Shown here: in pieces, positions 26,507 to 35,284 of the stretch
Numbering within the stretch: the first letter of the stretch is position 1
How the letters are laid out: every line of letters begins with the position of its first letter
Origin: Bacillus testis
GTDB lineage: Bacteria; Bacillota; Bacilli; Bacillales; DSM-1321
Length of the DNA: 64,000 bases
NCBI RefSeq assembly: GCF_001243895.1
Contig: NZ_LN851186.1
Span: 1,256,230-1,320,229 of the forward strand
Direction of reading: 5' to 3'
The notes under the pieces: model-generated
Told to the model about the DNA's origin: nothing
The model's input: the letters and a program-made list of their open reading frames with translations, nothing else
Database searches by the model: none
Program-made: the position numbers and the translations under genes

Positions 26507-26745
26507 GTTCTTACACTCCTTGTCTAACCATAAAATAAGTACTTCTATAAAATAGTATTTTTAAATGTAAAGGGAATTATTCCTTCCTCGTTATAATTTG
26601 TTTTTCGTCAAAAAATAGACATACCTTTTGAAGATGAATAGGTATTTCAAAATAATTTTTGGGTATAAATCGTATAGGCAAACCAACTTAATGCGAGTAT
26701 AGGAGCTGTGTTGCCAGTCTACATATGTTAAGGAGGAGAACGAAC

Positions 26746-27048
26746 ATGGTTGAAAAAATTCTTACATTATCTCGTGTGCATATCCAAAAAGGGACAGGGG
26801 AATGGCTTGATCAACAAGCTAACTTAACGAAGGGTAACGATGTAGATTTCCCTGTATTCAAAAAAGAGGATGATGGTTGGTTCATTCCGGTGAAGGAACG
26901 TTTGGTGACTGAGGAATTAAAAGAAAAACATAAGGTGCCTGTTGAGTTTTTCGATGTATTGAACTATGCAGTCACTCACAAATGTACTTGGATTCTGATT
27001 GACCATGAAGGGGATATTATTGAAGATTTAACTCAATACAATTGGTAA
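26746..27048 (+). CDS. Conserved hypothetical protein, 100 residues
   Basis: A soluble acidic protein starting MVEKILTLSRVHIQKGTGEW and ending EDLTQYNW; no membrane or signal segment. Family not recognised. ATG at 26746 is set by AAGGAGGAG eight bases upstream; an upstream in-frame ATG lacks a ribosome site. Upstream, GTATTT-N13-GGGTAT at 26642-26666 is a possible SigB-like promoter with a poor -35, or a SigA promoter overlaps it. Confidence 0.65.
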   Translation: MVEKILTLSRVHIQKGTGEWLDQQANLTKGNDVDFPVFKKEDDGWFIPVKERLVTEELKEKHKVPVEFFDVLNYAVTHKCTWILIDHEGDIIEDLTQYNW

Positions 27049-27065
27049 TTAGATAGTAGCCAAAC

Positions 27066-27099
27066 AAAAGGCCGTGTCAATGAGATTGCGGTCTTTTCC
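27066..27099 (+). terminator. Terminator of the 100-residue protein gene
   Basis: AAAAGGCCG paired with GCGGTCTTTT with a G-T pair. Confidence 0.6.
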
Positions 27100-27130
27100 T
27101 TTGTCTGAAATATAGAAAAAGCCCATTTTC

Positions 27131-27276
27131 ATAAAGTGAAACTTTAATCGGTGGAGGTTTTAATCATCCCCCACCGATTAGTAGTTGAACCAATCTTAGT
27201 TCTTGCTGGCGCTTTACACTCCTTTGTCTTTACTCCCGTGTTGGAGTGGGAATCTTTTAGCGCTAGTTAGAATGGA
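27131..27276 (+). repeat. Dispersed two-hairpin repeat, copy G (type copy, full length)
   Basis: About 147 bases. Left tip ATAAAGTGAAACTTT; hairpin 1 AATCGGTGG / CCACCGATT; linker AGTAGTTGAACCAAT; hairpin 2 begins GCTGGCGC and ends AGCGCTAGTTAGAATGG, enclosing a second pairing of CACTCC with GGAGTG. The same order is found in the other copies, some on the opposite strand. No coding capacity. Confidence 0.85.
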
Positions 27277-27285
27277 CGGTGTGCT

Positions 27286-27864
27286 TTAATCCATCACGAT
27301 CATTTGTTTTTTTACATGATGAATATCGTTATATGCATCTTTGGCAGCAGAAGCTTTATGGAATTGCATGAGTGAAATCGATTTTTCGGATTGCGGCAGT
27401 GAATCATATATGGCGTCTTCCACCACAAAGATGGATGTAATGCCATTCCGTTTCGTCCCCACCTGTACATTCCCGTCATATATCGTAGGAAGGGAAGGAA
27501 GGAGCTTATCTGATTGCTTGCTGCTCGAAGCGAAAAGAAGGACATTTTTGTCAGTCAGCTGGTCTAGCTTCTTTATGTTTGCAGCTTTAGTCGGATCCGC
27601 GCCATCACGAAGCAGCTGTTTGTCCATCATTTGTAGGATGGTGGTTTTGTTGATGATCAGTGATTTCAAGCCTTCTTTTTCTAATTCTTTAACATGGTAA
27701 AGCGCCTGCACCTGCAGTTTGGATTGATACGGGTCGGTCGCAAGATCCACACTGTCTGGATTTCCATATAGTAATATACCGTTTTCTTTAGAATCAGAAA
27801 AGCTGCAGGCCGGAAGTACGGTTGCCATCAGCAGCAGGAGTACGAGGAATCGTTTCTTTTTCAT
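27286..27864 (-). CDS. Putative lipoprotein
   Basis: About 192 residues. MKKKRFLVLLLLMATVLPAC is a signal with a type II lipobox (LPAC), so the mature protein would be lipid-anchored at Cys. The remainder is soluble and rich in charged residues; no family recognised. ATG at 27864 follows AGAAGG by 12 bases; a TTG four codons upstream is possible. Repeat copy G ends only nine bases beyond its stop. Confidence 0.75.
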   Translation of the reverse strand: MKKKRFLVLLLLMATVLPACSFSDSKENGILLYGNPDSVDLATDPYQSKLQVQALYHVKELEKEGLKSLIINKTTILQMMDKQLLRDGADPTKAANIKKLDQLTDKNVLLFASSSKQSDKLLPSLPTIYDGNVQVGTKRNGITSIFVVEDAIYDSLPQSEKSISLMQFHKASAAKDAYNDIHHVKKQMIVMD

Positions 27865-28018
27865 TTTGTTAGCCAACCTTCTGTTTTAGGATCAATTCCT
27901 TTATTGTATAAGAAAAAAGCGGCTCGTGGTACTTAAATGGTAGAGATTCTTCTTTTGGCCAGATAAAAAGCAACCTTCCACAATAGGAGATTGCCTTATT
28001 GTAAGTCGATATATGGCT

Positions 28019-28402
28019 TTAAGGATGGGTGATGAACATAATCAAAAAAGTCATTAAGAAGAAAGAAGCACCCAAAAAGGAATGGACATATTCTTTATCT
28101 TCTTTTTTAAAGAAGTATTCTTCCATACCCCTGATGATATAAATGCAAAAGAGGAATAAAACAATTAAAAAGACAGGGATTAAGGGATTTGGGCTAATCC
28201 ATTTATAAAAATAAATGGAAGTGAAAAGATAAACAAGAAGCAAAAAAGCCTCCAAAATAAGAAATGGCAGGTGGCGCCCTTTTATTGCCTCCCGTCTAGA
28301 GATCGGGGAAACCGTCATATGCTGTTTTTTCCGCAAAACTACTTCAATCAATAAATAAACAAGAGTCAAGATCAGAATGGAAGCTATGGTTGTCATCAAC
28401 AA
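28019..28402 (-). CDS. Four-helix membrane protein, DUF4181-like
   Basis: A 127-residue protein with four hydrophobic segments (about 5-23, 47-66, 74-92, 107-124) and the loop SPISRREAIKGRHL between the first two, which resembles the DUF4181 family of Bacillus membrane proteins. Function unknown. AAAGGAGAAA precedes the start. Single gene next to the large RNA-like locus. Confidence 0.65.
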   Translation of the reverse strand: MLMTTIASILILTLVYLLIEVVLRKKQHMTVSPISRREAIKGRHLPFLILEAFLLLVYLFTSIYFYKWISPNPLIPVFLIVLFLFCIYIIRGMEEYFFKKEDKEYVHSFLGASFFLMTFLIMFITHP

Positions 28403-28509
28403 TTTCTCCTTTCAGGCGGCTTGAATTAAATCTGCTTAGGACCCATGGACAAACAGTATGTACATAATAAAGAGTCTGATAGAGATATCATTTATCCGTT
28501 CTATATGAT

Positions 28510-28552
28510 GATCAGACTCCCACTTCAGCACGAAAATAAATGTGAAGAAGGT
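28510..28552 (-). repeat. Possible remnant of the dispersed repeat, copy Q
   Basis: Minus strand reads GTGCTGAAGTGGGAGTCTGA, matching the right part of hairpin 2. Short and degraded. Confidence 0.35.
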
Positions 28553-28633
28553 TATTTATCTTACAGTATGCCCGCAAACCAGCCTGGATGATACCACCAT
28601 CTAAAATCAACAGAGCAAGAAAAAATGCCAAAT

Positions 28634-29171
28634 AAAAAAGGCCCACTCATGTGAGCCTTGATCGTTAAATTATTTGGTGGAAGGTTGCTTAAGTTGCTTT
28701 CCCTTTGTGCTGTCATCACTTTAAACAACTTAATCATTCTCTTGCAGGATTCGTAGCGCCGCTTACGTTCATTAAGGAAGAGCGAAGTTTTCCTTCTTGT
28801 TCATCTGTCCTCCACTTGCCGTGGGGGAGAGAACAGAGATTTCATCCTTTTTTCTTTCCTTATGAAAGGTAACGACTCACAAATCTTTGTTTCGTATGTG
28901 CATCTCTGAAATAGGTGATGAATGAGCTTTATACGAATGAGGAGTGGAATGGATGCCAGCACGACTTCGCATCCAGAATGCTTGCTTGACAGAAACCTTA
29001 ACCGCCATTCCTTTTTCGTCTTGACCTAATGAAAGTCAGCTGATTCACCATACATGTAATCAGCATGCACGCTGTACCTGTTAATCACTCGATGGAACTT
29101 CTATACCCATTCTCATCTAAGCAACCAACCACCAGCTTTTCCTTTGACGGGATCTGTTTCTTTCCCGTCAC
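28634..29171 (-). ncRNA. Putative large structured non-coding RNA 1
   Basis: No gene fits this 540-base block, yet it has the parts of an RNA gene on the minus strand: a SigB-like promoter (29178-29201), a 5-prime hairpin GACGGG / CCCGTC, GGTGGTTGGTTGCTTA near the start (about 29110-29130) that pairs with TAAGCAACCTTCCACC near the end (28676-28695), and an intrinsic terminator AAGGCTCAC / GTGGGCCTT plus TTTTTT at 28634-28660. The related locus at 42185-42637 keeps the same parts with compensating base changes. Family unknown to me; known large bacterial RNAs such as OLE must be checked. Confidence 0.65.
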
Positions 29172-29177
29172 TACTCT

Positions 29178-29201
29178 ATACCCTCTCTACAAAAAAATAA
29201 C
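29178..29201 (-). promoter_or_regulatory. SigB-like promoter of putative RNA 1
   Basis: Minus strand: GTTATT (29196-29201), 12-base spacer, GGGTAT (29178-29183). The same elements and spacing precede putative RNA 2. Confidence 0.6.
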
Positions 29202-29373
29202 CTTAAAAACGCATAAAAAACAGAAGTTTTAAAACTGCATGCTTAAGAAAGGATGAATATAATCAAAGACCCAGAAAAACGCCCAAAGAGCCAATATCCT
29301 AAGCAAATTTTCGAGAGCGATTGGCATTCTGTTTATGGCGTGTTTTGACCCTGCAAGCAGATTCTATGGAAAG

Positions 29374-29408
29374 TAAAAAAACCTCCATCCAAAGTTGGAT
29401 AGAGGTTT
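29374..29408 (-). terminator. Terminator of clpE
   Basis: AACCTCTATCCAA paired with TTGGATGGAGGTT followed by TTTTT on the minus strand. Confidence 0.85.
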
Positions 29409-29434
29409 AGAGCTAATAAGCTAAGGTGACGTAA

Positions 29435-31591
29435 TTATTGTTTGATAATCTTGATGTCGTCGTCATCCAAGATTGCTTTAACATCTTTCACTTCAGGCTC
29501 TTCGTACATGAAGTCAGCAATATTGTCTTCAAGATGCTCTTGGATCGCTCTTCTCAAAGGCCGTGCCCCAAAAGCAGGGCTATAGCCGAGTTCTGCCAGT
29601 TTTTCTTTCACTTCGGTTGACACTTCAAGAGAAATGCCTTCTTCTTTAAGCATGTCGTCTAATTCAGCTAGCATGATGTCTACAATTTGGATTAGATGCT
29701 CTTTTTCCAGACCGTTGAATTCGATAATGCTGTCGAAGCGGTTCAGGAATTCTGGTTTGAAGTATTGGCTTAAAGAATCAAGGATACTATCTTTTTCCAC
29801 TTTTGAACCTTCTTCATTGAATCCGAGAGTAGTGCGTTTCATGCCGGCGCCTGCATTGCTTGTCATGATGATGACCGTATTTTTGAAGTTGACGGTACGG
29901 CCTTGGCTATCAGTCAATCTTCCGTCTTCAAGAATTTGCAGGAACATATGCATGACATCCGGATGCGCCTTTTCGATTTCATCCAGCAAGACGATGCTGT
30001 ACGGGTGTCTCCGCACTTTTTCAGTCAATTGTCCGGCTTCTTCATGGCCGACATATCCTGGAGGAGAACCGATCAGTTTGGATACACTGTGTTTTTCCAT
30101 ATATTCACTCATATCCAGACGGACCATTGCCTCTTTTGTTCCGAACAGTTCTTCAGCAAGTGCTTTAGAAAGCTCTGTTTTACCAACACCTGTCGGACCA
30201 ACGAAGAGGAATGAACCAATCGGGCGATTTTTAGCCTTCAGTCCCGCACGGCTTCTGCGGATTGCCTTGGCGACCTTTTGGACAGCTTCTTCCTGGCCAA
30301 TTCCTTTTTTGAACAGTTCAGCTTGGAGGTTTTTCATTCGCTGTGCTTCGTCTTCTTGCACTTTGCCTACAGGGATGCCTGTTTTTTCAGCGATGATTTC
30401 CTGGATATGTTCTACGGTAACAACTGGTTGCGAAGGGTTGCCGTTTTCTAATGCGTGTTCCAACTTGCCTTCTTCATCGCGAAGGACTGCTGCTTTTTCA
30501 TAATCTTCCTTGGCAAGAGCCTCTTCTTTTTCTCTATGGATGGCAGCAAGACGCTGTTTGATCGCTTCCAGATCTCCTGTTTCGATCGTTAAATTTAATT
30601 TGGAGCCAGCTTCATCCATTAAATCGATTGCTTTGTCAGGCAGGAATCGGTCTTGGATGTATCTGCTTGAAAGTTCGACAGCTGCTTGCAAGGCTTCCTC
30701 TGTATAAGTTACTCCGTGGAAAGATTCATAATGATCCTTTAATCCTTTTAGGATACTGATGGCTTCCTCTGTTGTAGGTTCGTCGACCTGCACTGGTTGG
30801 AAGCGGCGTTCTAACGCTCCATCTTTTTCGATTTGACGATATTCAGAAAGCGTTGTCGCCCCTACTAATTGCAATTCACCGCGAGCAAGGGCAGGTTTAA
30901 GGATATTCCCTGCGTCCATACTGCCTTCAGCAGAGCCGGCACCGACAAGCTGATGGATTTCGTCAATGAAAAGAATGACATTTTTGCGGCTTTGCAATTC
31001 ACCGATTAGCTGTTTCATCCGTTCTTCAAATTGGCCGCGGATTCCTGTATTGGAAACAAGGGAAGCGACGTCTAGAAGGTATACTTCTTTTGCCTGCAGT
31101 TTGGCAGGTACTTGCCCTTCTGCGATTTTTAGCGCCAATCCTTCAGCGATGGCTGTTTTACCTACACCAGGTTCCCCAATCAGAACCGGGTTGTTTTTTG
31201 TTCGTCTATTTAAAATTTCAATGACTCGTTTGATTTCTTTTTCACGTCCAATGACTGGATCGATTAATCCAGCTTTTGCGTTGGATGTTAAATTTCGGCC
31301 GAATTGATCCAGCAGTCCGCCTCCACGGTGCCCGTCTTGTCCCGTTTGAGGCATGGATGGCTGTTGCGGTTGGCCTGACATGGAAGAAAAATCGGCAGAG
31401 CCGTTAAAAAATGCATGGTTGAAAAAGGGTTCCATATCGAATGGCATATTTCCCATTTGAGCTGCTGCCCCCAGTTTTGAGCGTTCTTCTTTATAACAAG
31501 CAGAGCACAAATGATGTTTTTCTTGATGTCCATTTATACGAAGCTGCAATTGTACAGTGGCTTGTTGTCTTTGGCATTTTTCACATAACAT
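29435..31591 (-). CDS. clpE: ATP-dependent Clp protease ATPase subunit ClpE
   Basis: A 718-residue Hsp100 ATPase. N-terminal zinc finger with Cys3, Cys6, Cys29 and Cys32 (MLCEKC ... CSACYKEE), two AAA+ modules with Walker [10 protein letters not shown] and GPTGVGKTE, and a UVR-type coiled segment between them ([18 protein letters not shown]). These are diagnostic for ClpE, which unfolds proteins for ClpP. I start at the ATG at 31591, behind AAGGAGGAG; the longer frame to 31615 would run through that site. Two CtsR boxes overlap its promoter, predicting heat-shock induction. Confidence 0.95.
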   Translation of the reverse strand: MLCEKCQRQQATVQLQLRINGHQEKHHLCSACYKEERSKLGAAAQMGNMPFDMEPFFNHAFFNGSADFSSMSGQPQQPSMPQTGQDGHRGGGLLDQFGRNLTSNAKAGLIDPVIGREKEIKRVIEILNRRTKNNPVLIGEPGVGKTAIAEGLALKIAEGQVPAKLQAKEVYLLDVASLVSNTGIRGQFEERMKQLIGELQSRKNVILFIDEIHQLVGAGSAEGSMDAGNILKPALARGELQLVGATTLSEYRQIEKDGALERRFQPVQVDEPTTEEAISILKGLKDHYESFHGVTYTEEALQAAVELSSRYIQDRFLPDKAIDLMDEAGSKLNLTIETGDLEAIKQRLAAIHREKEEALAKEDYEKAAVLRDEEGKLEHALENGNPSQPVVTVEHIQEIIAEKTGIPVGKVQEDEAQRMKNLQAELFKKGIGQEEAVQKVAKAIRRSRAGLKAKNRPIGSFLFVGPTGVGKTELSKALAEELFGTKEAMVRLDMSEYMEKHSVSKLIGSPPGYVGHEEAGQLTEKVRRHPYSIVLLDEIEKAHPDVMHMFLQILEDGRLTDSQGRTVNFKNTVIIMTSNAGAGMKRTTLGFNEEGSKVEKDSILDSLSQYFKPEFLNRFDSIIEFNGLEKEHLIQIVDIMLAELDDMLKEEGISLEVSTEVKEKLAELGYSPAFGARPLRRAIQEHLEDNIADFMYEEPEVKDVKAILDDDDIKIIKQ

Positions 31592-31652
31592 ATGTGACTC
31601 CTCCTTATTGATCATGTATTTCTCCTATCCAAAAGAGATAGTCTAATTTGAC

Positions 31653-31706
31653 TTTGACTATCTTTGACTTTAATCATATTATACTCTGACCTTTTTTGAC
31701 TTTCAA
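31653..31706 (-). promoter_or_regulatory. clpE promoter with two CtsR operators
   Basis: Minus strand: -35 TTGAAA (31701-31706), 17-base spacer, -10 TATAAT (31678-31683). CtsR box AGTCAAA-AAA-GGTCAGA lies at 31685-31701 in the spacer, and AGTCAAA-GAT-AGTCAAA at 31653-31669 just downstream, with a further overlapping half-site to 31647. Confidence 0.9.
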
Positions 31707-32172
31707 GTATTTTGATTGATCTTTTTAATTGAATGGCGTTTTTGTTTATATGTAGAAATAGAAGTAAAACAGCGCTTCAGCCAGCATGTTTTCACCTGAA
31801 CATTTGAATTAAAAACCATCTTTAATAATAGTCAATAAAGAGAATAGGGAAGGAAGAAGATTTGCGACTTGTCCGAGAGTGGTGGAGTAGTGTTGGATTT
31901 GTTTTGTAAAAGGGTTGAGCAAAGAAACGGTTGCTGCCCTTGCTATGCAATAAGCAAGCTCTGTTGAGCATCAAATAGGTTGTTTTTATAAAAGAGGGAA
32001 GCTGAGTTGGTAGAGTACTCCAAGATGCCCGCTTTCCACAGGGGTCTATCCCTTTTTGCCTTAGCTAATGAATTTTTTAATTTTGTAGTAAGAATGACAG
32101 AAGTGGTCCACAATTTTTACACATTTATTCGATATGATGGATAAGAAATATGCCGTAAAGGAAATTTTTGAA
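31707..32172. other. Intergenic region without a gene
   Basis: Between the clpE promoter and the next gene. I see no supported coding frame. Around 32009-32030 the text AAGATGCCCGCTTTCCAC may be a decayed fragment of the dispersed repeat, similar to copy R. Confidence 0.4.
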
Positions 32173-32838
32173 ATGAAAAAGTTGTTTTTGATCATCATCT
32201 TTATATCAGTCATATCTAGTTTCTACTTTTCTGTAGCAAAGCAATTTAAAATAATGGAGGTTTTTAATGATGCTGTCACAGTCGTTGTAAACCGGCATTA
32301 TTTTCAGCCATACATAGAGGATGTAAACACGGTGTTTTACAAAGATAAAAGTGTGATTATGTTTTCGGCCAACGATGCTTTTAACAACTTGGAAGCAACC
32401 GAGAAATTCTTCATGCTTGAAAGTTTCCAGTTACATATGGCCCATATGGCTAAAAGTTTGAATTTGCCTTCTAAATTCTCTGAGAACATCAGGATATCGG
32501 CTAAATGGAAACAAGACAGATATGAATATTTCCGTCCACAAGACTTGGATAAACCTCAGTATATATATAATGGGAAAATGGTGGGAAAGGGTTTAGAAAA
32601 GCTGCTGGTCAAGAACAAGAACAAGAATAAAGAAAACGTGGAAGCAGAATCTGAACATATTTTAGATTATACGATCCGCCTCTATAAGGTTATAACCAAG
32701 AATGGAACGGATTATGTTCCTGGTATGGATAACTGGTTAATCAGGGATGCAGTTATAGACAAATTCCTGATTTCTAAGGATGAATATGAAGCAATCATAA
32801 ATAACCACATCAATGCATGTAAGAGAGGGCCCGGTTGA
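32173..32838 (+). CDS. Membrane-anchored protein, paralog of 40168-40863
   Basis: A 221-residue protein: N-terminal helix (LFLIIIFISVISSFYFSVA, about 4-22) and a hydrophilic extracellular domain. The end, MDNWLIRDAVIDKFLISKDEY, closely resembles the end of the protein at 40168-40863 (IDNQLVINAVTKKFGITVDDY), so both belong to one unknown family. I start at ATG 32173, eight bases after AAAGGA. No function assigned. Confidence 0.7.
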   Translation: MKKLFLIIIFISVISSFYFSVAKQFKIMEVFNDAVTVVVNRHYFQPYIEDVNTVFYKDKSVIMFSANDAFNNLEATEKFFMLESFQLHMAHMAKSLNLPSKFSENIRISAKWKQDRYEYFRPQDLDKPQYIYNGKMVGKGLEKLLVKNKNKNKENVEAESEHILDYTIRLYKVITKNGTDYVPGMDNWLIRDAVIDKFLISKDEYEAIINNHINACKRGPG

Positions 32839-32949
32839 AGGCCAGACGTCAGTAAAGTCCTGTATCCTTTTAGGACGGTTTAAATCATCTGCAGATTCCC
32901 TGAACGGTTGCCTGTTTTTTTGTATACAATATACCCAAGGTGATTCAAA

Positions 32950-33600
32950 ATGGTGATCAATGAAACAGTTACGGAATCCACGCTTTTTGCTTTAACGATT
33001 GAAGCAATTGGTACAATTCTTTCAGCAATCGGAAATACGCCTATTCCATTTCTGAGCCAATCACTATTATATGATATGGATAATATTGGCGATATCCTTC
33101 AGGTTACCGGAACAGGTATCCAAATTGATGATGAACGAGTGCTTTCATTAAATAAAATAGGCAATATCGTGATTGCATCTGGGAACCTCGAAGAAATCGC
33201 AGCTAATTTTTTATTTGCTCGAGGTTCTGCTTTACAGCAACTGCTATTGCAGCAAGGAAATGCCGTCCAGGTAGTGGGGACAGGATTAGCCCTTGTTTAT
33301 TCATATGAGCAGACGCCTAATTTGGCTAATCTATATGGATTGTATGCCAATTTGCTTCAAATAGTCGGTTTGAGTTTACAGGTTCTGGCCGGAACGCTTC
33401 CTTCTAATAGTACAGAAAGCACTGTAACCAATACCATCGGGAACTGGATTCAAGCCGGTGGAGCAAACCTTGCTGTTGTCAGCCAGGTAATCGAAAATAA
33501 TAATTCTGATAACAATTCCTCAGAAGATCACTCAGGCTATCAAGATGGCGGGGATAAATATCGGTACGGTTACTATTTCCATAACCATGCAGCCTGTTAA
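32950..33600 (+). CDS. Repetitive protein, DUF6944-like
   Basis: A 216-residue protein without a signal peptide, made of degenerate units around G-N/D-x-h-Q-h-x-G: GDILQVTGTGIQI, GNIVIASGNLEEI, GNAVQVVGTGLAL, LLQIVGLSLQVL, GNWIQAGGANLAV. Units are hydrophobic and Gln-rich, which suggests self-association. The tail is Asn/Ser/Tyr/His-rich (NNSDNNSSEDHSGYQDGGD). It resembles the DUF6944 repetitive family of Bacillus. Role unknown; a spore- or surface-associated structural role is a guess. AAGGTGA precedes the ATG. Confidence 0.65.
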   Translation: MVINETVTESTLFALTIEAIGTILSAIGNTPIPFLSQSLLYDMDNIGDILQVTGTGIQIDDERVLSLNKIGNIVIASGNLEEIAANFLFARGSALQQLLLQQGNAVQVVGTGLALVYSYEQTPNLANLYGLYANLLQIVGLSLQVLAGTLPSNSTESTVTNTIGNWIQAGGANLAVVSQVIENNNSDNNSSEDHSGYQDGGDKYRYGYYFHNHAAC

Positions 33601-33612
33601 TAAGTAAAAATG

Positions 33613-33760
33613 ATAAAGTGAAACTTTAAGGGGGTTTTTATTTATTCTCTACCGATCATTAGTTGATCAATGGGCTTCTTATTGGCGCGATTTCCCACTA
33701 ACACTTCTTTGTCTTAGCGCGTCTTTTTAAGTGGGAGTCTTAGCTCCAGTTAGAAGGGGG
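33613..33760 (+). repeat. Dispersed two-hairpin repeat, copy H (full length)
   Basis: ATAAAGTGAAACTTTAAGG 12 bases after the stop of the repetitive-protein gene, then TCTACCGATCATTAGTTGA, TTCTTATTGGCGCGATTTCC, CACTTCTTTGTCTTAGCG, AAGTGGGAGTCTTAGC and CCAGTTAGAAGGGGG. Confidence 0.8.
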
Positions 33761-33761
33761 T

Positions 33762-33797
33762 CAAAGGATCATCCACAACGCGTGATGATCCTTTTGA
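33762..33797. terminator. Bidirectional terminator
   Basis: AAAGGATCATC paired with GATGATCCTTT, immediately after repeat copy H and before the converging DUF1269 gene. Confidence 0.8.
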
Positions 33798-33804
33798 TTT
33801 TGTA

Positions 33805-34434
33805 TTATTTTTCAGAACCTCTTTTTTCTTTCAGTTCTTGGAATTCGCTCTTTATTTTTGCTTTGTATTCTGCTACTTTTCTATGCCGTTCTTCAGATCT
33901 TTTTTCTCTCATTTTTGCCTTAGCTTTTTTTTGAAGATCTTTTTCCACCTCTCTGGCATGATTTACTTCTTCCTGGATCATACCGGCATTATAACGGATG
34001 GTCACGACGTCAAATGGTTTCATCACTCTATCATAAGAGGATTCTGTCTCCTCCTGGACAACTGATAGCAAGGCTACATCTCCATCCTGCATCCGTGAGC
34101 TGACCGATGTAATAAGGCTGGTTTCTTCCTCCATATCATCTGCATCCAATGAAGCGCCGATTACGGTACCCACGCCTAATCCCAGCAGAATGCCCAGAGG
34201 GCCGCCCAATATGCCAATTAATCCGCCGATTAATCCACCTTTCCATGTATCATCAGCTGTCCGTTTTCCCGTATCAAACCCATCTTTCAGCAATATTTCA
34301 CCATCCACTTTTTTCATTAGAGCAACCTGTGAAAGGACAATCTTTTTGTCGAATGTACTCAGCTTTTTTAATTCAGACATAGCCTGGTAGGCTTCACTTT
34401 CAATATTAAAATAACTTAAAATGACATTTTCCAT
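33805..34434 (-). CDS. DUF1269-family membrane protein
   Basis: A 209-residue protein starting MENVILSYFNIESEAYQAM. A Gly-rich hydrophobic stretch (GGLIGGLIGILGGPLGILLGLGVGTVIGA, given here in parts: GGLIGGLIGI and GLGVGTVIGAS) forms a glycine-zipper-like membrane segment, followed by SLDADDMEEE, a small alpha/beta domain and a long, very basic coiled tail (KAKAKMREKRSEERHRK). This is the DUF1269 pattern. Start at 34434 follows GAAGGGC; a longer frame to 34485 exists. Role unknown, often stress-linked. Confidence 0.75.
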   Translation of the reverse strand: MENVILSYFNIESEAYQAMSELKKLSTFDKKIVLSQVALMKKVDGEILLKDGFDTGKRTADDTWKGGLIGGLIGILGGPLGILLGLGVGTVIGASLDADDMEEETSLITSVSSRMQDGDVALLSVVQEETESSYDRVMKPFDVVTIRYNAGMIQEEVNHAREVEKDLQKKAKAKMREKRSEERHRKVAEYKAKIKSEFQELKEKRGSEK

Positions 34435-35284
34435 TTCATTCACGCCCTTCAAACGGTATTTGGCCGGCATGCCAGCTACTTTCATTATAAGCCGGCTTAT
34501 GCATAGGGCAGGAATCAGGAGCGATATGTTTAAAAACGTTAAAGATTAGCACATGGAATGTACATGATTTTTCGGCAATATGCAAAATTTTTTATGGATG
34601 AACGAAAAATTAGCAGGGCATTGCTTCCATTCGAAAAATCAGATTAGTGATTTGTCTGGGCCGCGTTTGAAAAGCATGGAGATATTTTTTGGATGGCAAA
34701 ACACGCTTTCAGTAAAAATAAGCATATAGTAGCAGAAAAAACGGAGCCAATGTTGGATGGAAAATGTATTATTCTTTTGGAGTAGAGTAAAAATAGGATA
34801 GTTATATGCGTAATCTATTACTACTCTGCTATATCAGATTTTATTTGCATATTTGCTAAAAAAATAGTCGGTTTACGTCTTGGGACATTAACACTATATT
34901 AAAATTCCTTCTTATTTATGTTTAAAATGGCCCCTTACTATGGTATAGAAAATAACGGTAAACACCATAAGGATATTGAATATAATTATTTTGCTTTATT
35001 AACAGAAATAATTTTGATATACTTTTCATTAAAAATATATTCTATTTTATACTCTTTATGGAATAAATTGGGGAATGAATATTGTAGTGCATACTACTAG
35101 GGGTAAATTTAATTAGTGGACAAGGGGTATCTTTCCAATTCTAGCCTGCAGCTTGCCTAATGGGCTATTCTGCTTTGTTTGTTGGAGTACAGTAGAAGTA
35201 TAACCATGATGGCGGGTAATATCTTTCCCTTACCGATTTAATTGCTTTTACAGCAAGGAACTTTTACGAAGGTGAGGTTGTTAG
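34435..35284. other. 850-base AT-rich region without a supported gene
   Basis: Contains the leader of the DUF1269 gene on the left and of the symporter gene on the right. A 60-codon frame at 34918-35100 has no ribosome site and AT-driven composition. I see no repeat copy, RNA signature or family text here. Confidence 0.5.

Noticed and set aside
26507-26725. Rex operator before ldh
   Set aside because: No TTGTGA...TCACAA palindrome; only AAGTACTT-like text in an AT-rich stretch.
28634-29171. Group II intron or RNase P/tmRNA identity for the RNA-like block
   Set aside because: No domain V-like terminal hairpin, no RNase P GAGGAAAGUC core and no tmRNA tag frame or 3-prime CCA end.
34918-35100. 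60-codon frame in the AT-rich gap
   Set aside because: No ribosome site; composition explained by AT-richness.
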